Of a stretch of DNA of 6,905 nucleotides, positions 5,431-6,905 are shown piece after piece. The DNA is from Desulfobacterales bacterium (lineage in GTDB: Bacteria > Desulfobacterota > Desulfobacteria > Desulfobacterales > Desulfosalsimonadaceae). The first letter of the stretch is position 1; each line of letters begins with the position of its first letter. Under the pieces are notes generated by a model. That model was not told the origin of the DNA, made no database searches, and was given only the letters and a program-made list of their open reading frames with translations. The translations under genes and the position numbers were made by a program. The stretch is from contig JAOZOL010000132.1 of NCBI GenBank assembly GCA_029933295.1, positions 1-6,905 on the forward strand, in the 5' to 3' direction.

Positions 5431-6902
5431 AAATTGTCCTCCCTTAAAGGGAAAATAATCGAAAAGGTTGTTCCGACGCCTTCTTTTGAATGAAGATTGA
5501 TCTCTCCTCCATGTTCTTCAATAATTCTTCTTGCAATGGAAAGCCCCAGGCCGGTGCCGTCTTCCTTTGTACTGAAAAACGGGTCAAATACCTTTTCGCA
5601 GACAGGCTCCGGGATACCCGGTCCTGTATCTGAAATCGTTATCAGAATTGCGCGCCCGATTTTTTCCTGAATAACTTCTTCCCAACAGATTTTTATTCTG
5701 CCGCCATCTTGCATTGCATCTAAAGCATTCACAACCAGATTGATGAATACCTCTTTAAGAAGTTCCGGATCGCCATAGATATCGAGTAAAAGTTTTTTTT
5801 TAAAATTCTCAATGATGATATTTTTTTTAGCTATTTGATGTGATAAAAGTTGAAAAACCATATTGAAAAGCTTTGAAACATTAATTTTTTGCACCTTGAG
5901 CTTCGGTAGTCTCGTAAATTCAAGAAAATTCCGCAAGATCTTATCCAGTCTCCCCATTTCAACTGAGACGACCTCGAAATCCTCTTTTTGATTTGAATTA
6001 AGTTGTAAACTCCTTTCAAGGGAAAAAAGACGCATTTTAATTGAAGTCATGGGATTGCGTATGGTGTGGGCGGTTTCAGCGGCCAGCTTGCCCATCATTG
6101 CCATCTTCTCTGAATTCAAAAGCTTATCGCGGCTTTGTTTGAGTTCTGATTTTGCAACGTCGGCGTCCTCGATCAAATCATAAACCTGATTCTTTAGAGA
6201 AGAGACTTCATTTCCCCTGATATTGGAATTCTTCTTACCTGTGACATTGGAAAGCTTTCGAATGGGTTCAAATATTTGTTTAACAAGCACGATGGCAAGA
6301 AAACACCCAAACAACAAGGAAATCAGCATTGCGCTGCCGGCGATGGCCCTGTACTTTTTTGAATCCGCTTTTATCTTATTGGTTCTGATGCGCATCTCAG
6401 TTTTTTGAAAGTCCATGAGATCGTTGCATAAATCAAGGATTTGAAAAAAAAGGGGTCTTACCATCTTATGCAGTTCCGCGCCTTTTTTAAGGTTTCCGAT
6501 CTTATATAATTCGATTACCTGATCTTTGAACCGGGTATATTGAATATTTTGAAATTTTATTTTATCAACTATTTCCCTTTCTTCCTGCGAAAGAATTAAT
6601 TCATAGGCATTTTTGAGCCGGTTGTTAAATGCAATGCGCTGTTCATAGAGCCTGTCCAGCCACTCAGGGTTTCTATCGATAAAAAAATAGGAAACAAAGC
6701 CTTTTTGATTCACCAGTGCTATCTCCAGATCGGAGGTCACCTCAAGCGCTGCGGTATTTTTTTCAATAATTCCCGCAACCATGGCATCCATCTGATAAGT
6801 ATACCATATCATGACGGCACCACCCAAAAATGTTATTAAAACCAGGCATCCAAGCGTGATAAACACTCTTTTCCGCAAACCGATATATTGCCACCATTTC
6901 AT
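5427..6902 (-). CDS. Membrane sensor histidine kinase, partner of the adjacent NtrC-type regulator
   Basis: Predicted inner-membrane kinase of 491 residues that should phosphorylate the NtrC-type regulator encoded next to it. A short basic N-terminus precedes TM1 (about 12-33). Residues 34-185 form a mostly helical extracytoplasmic region resembling a four-helix-bundle sensor, with no recognisable ligand motif. TM2 (about 187-207) leads into a HAMP-like linker (about 208-255). The HisKA helix carries the phospho-acceptor H279 in HTIRNP. The ATPase domain is complete: N-box with N392, G1 box DTGPGI (425-430), F-box FDPFF (439-443), G2 box GTGLGL (449-454). The residue after H279 is Thr, where most HisKA kinases have Glu or Asp; N283 at H+4, often needed for phosphatase activity, is present. 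The ATG at 6902 places TM1 right after a basic N-terminus, as expected. The window ends 3 bases upstream, so the ribosome binding site is unseen and a longer N-terminus is not excluded (the preceding in-frame codon is CTA, not a stop). The stop overlaps the next gene. Kinase identity is certain; the signal is unknown. Confidence 0.93.
   Translation of the reverse strand: MKWWQYIGLRKRVFITLGCLVLITFLGGAVMIWYTYQMDAMVAGIIEKNTAALEVTSDLEIALVNQKGFVSYFFIDRNPEWLDRLYEQRIAFNNRLKNAYELILSQEEREIVDKIKFQNIQYTRFKDQVIELYKIGNLKKGAELHKMVRPLFFQILDLCNDLMDFQKTEMRIRTNKIKADSKKYRAIAGSAMLISLLFGCFLAIVLVKQIFEPIRKLSNVTGKKNSNIRGNEVSSLKNQVYDLIEDADVAKSELKQSRDKLLNSEKMAMMGKLAAETAHTIRNPMTSIKMRLFSLERSLQLNSNQKEDFEVVSVEMGRLDKILRNFLEFTRLPKLKVQKINVSKLFNMVFQLLSHQIAKKNIIIENFKKKLLLDIYGDPELLKEVFINLVVNALDAMQDGGRIKICWEEVIQEKIGRAILITISDTGPGIPEPVCEKVFDPFFSTKEDGTGLGLSIARRIIEEHGGEINLHSKEGVGTTFSIIFPLREDNL
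5438..5445 (-). promoter_or_regulatory. Strong Shine-Dalgarno setting the GTG start of the NtrC-type regulator
   Basis: AAGGGAGG lies inside the last codons of the upstream kinase gene, 7 bases before the GTG at 5430-5428. It supports this non-ATG start and, with the GTGA stop/start overlap, suggests translational coupling of kinase and regulator. Confidence 0.8.
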
Positions 6903-6905
6903 TAG

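Noticed and set aside
5793..5828. Runs of nine and eight A on the coding strand of kinase 1 as possible frameshift or slippage sites.
   Set aside because: The reading frame is intact across both, and the flanking domains (H-box to N-box) are complete in the same frame; nothing suggests programmed frameshifting.

Overview
The window is a compact signalling and transport locus. All four genes lie on the minus strand and read from high to low coordinates. The protein style (NtrC-type sigma54 activator, Cache sensor kinase, SLC13 permease, moderately AT-rich DNA with AT-rich spacers) suggests a Desulfobacterota-like (deltaproteobacterial) anaerobe. This is a judgement from general resemblance; no taxonomic marker is present.

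Layout in transcription order. (1) 6902-5427: membrane sensor histidine kinase with a helical extracytoplasmic sensor and HAMP-like linker. Its start lies 3 bases from the window edge. (2) 5430-4000: NtrC-family response regulator (receiver, AAA+ sigma54-activation domain, Fis-type HTH), joined to gene 1 by a 4-base GTGA overlap. (3) A 193-base spacer, 3999-3807, with a perfect 10-bp-arm inverted repeat (3959-3981) and, about 100 bp further downstream, a candidate sigma54 -24/-12 element (3857-3842). (4) 3806-2091: a second membrane sensor kinase with a Cache-like extracytoplasmic domain. (5) 2104-32: a protein in which a complete receiver domain (phospho-Asp D66) is fused in one reading frame to the N-terminus of an SLC13/DASS-type anion permease. 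Its start overlaps the 3' end of the second kinase gene.

Proposed logic (inference). Kinase 1 and the NtrC regulator form one two-component pair. The regulator may bind the inverted repeat and activate the sigma54 promoter for the second kinase and the receiver-permease. The second kinase would then phosphorylate the receiver on the transporter itself, so the pathway would control both synthesis and activity of an anion carrier. The receiver-permease fusion is the most unusual element. The permease also lacks the usual SNT motifs at the two positions that bind Na+ and substrate in DASS carriers, so substrate and coupling ion are left open.

No RNA genes, mobile elements, CRISPR arrays or plus-strand genes are supported. 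The 31 bases after the permease stop hold no visible terminator.
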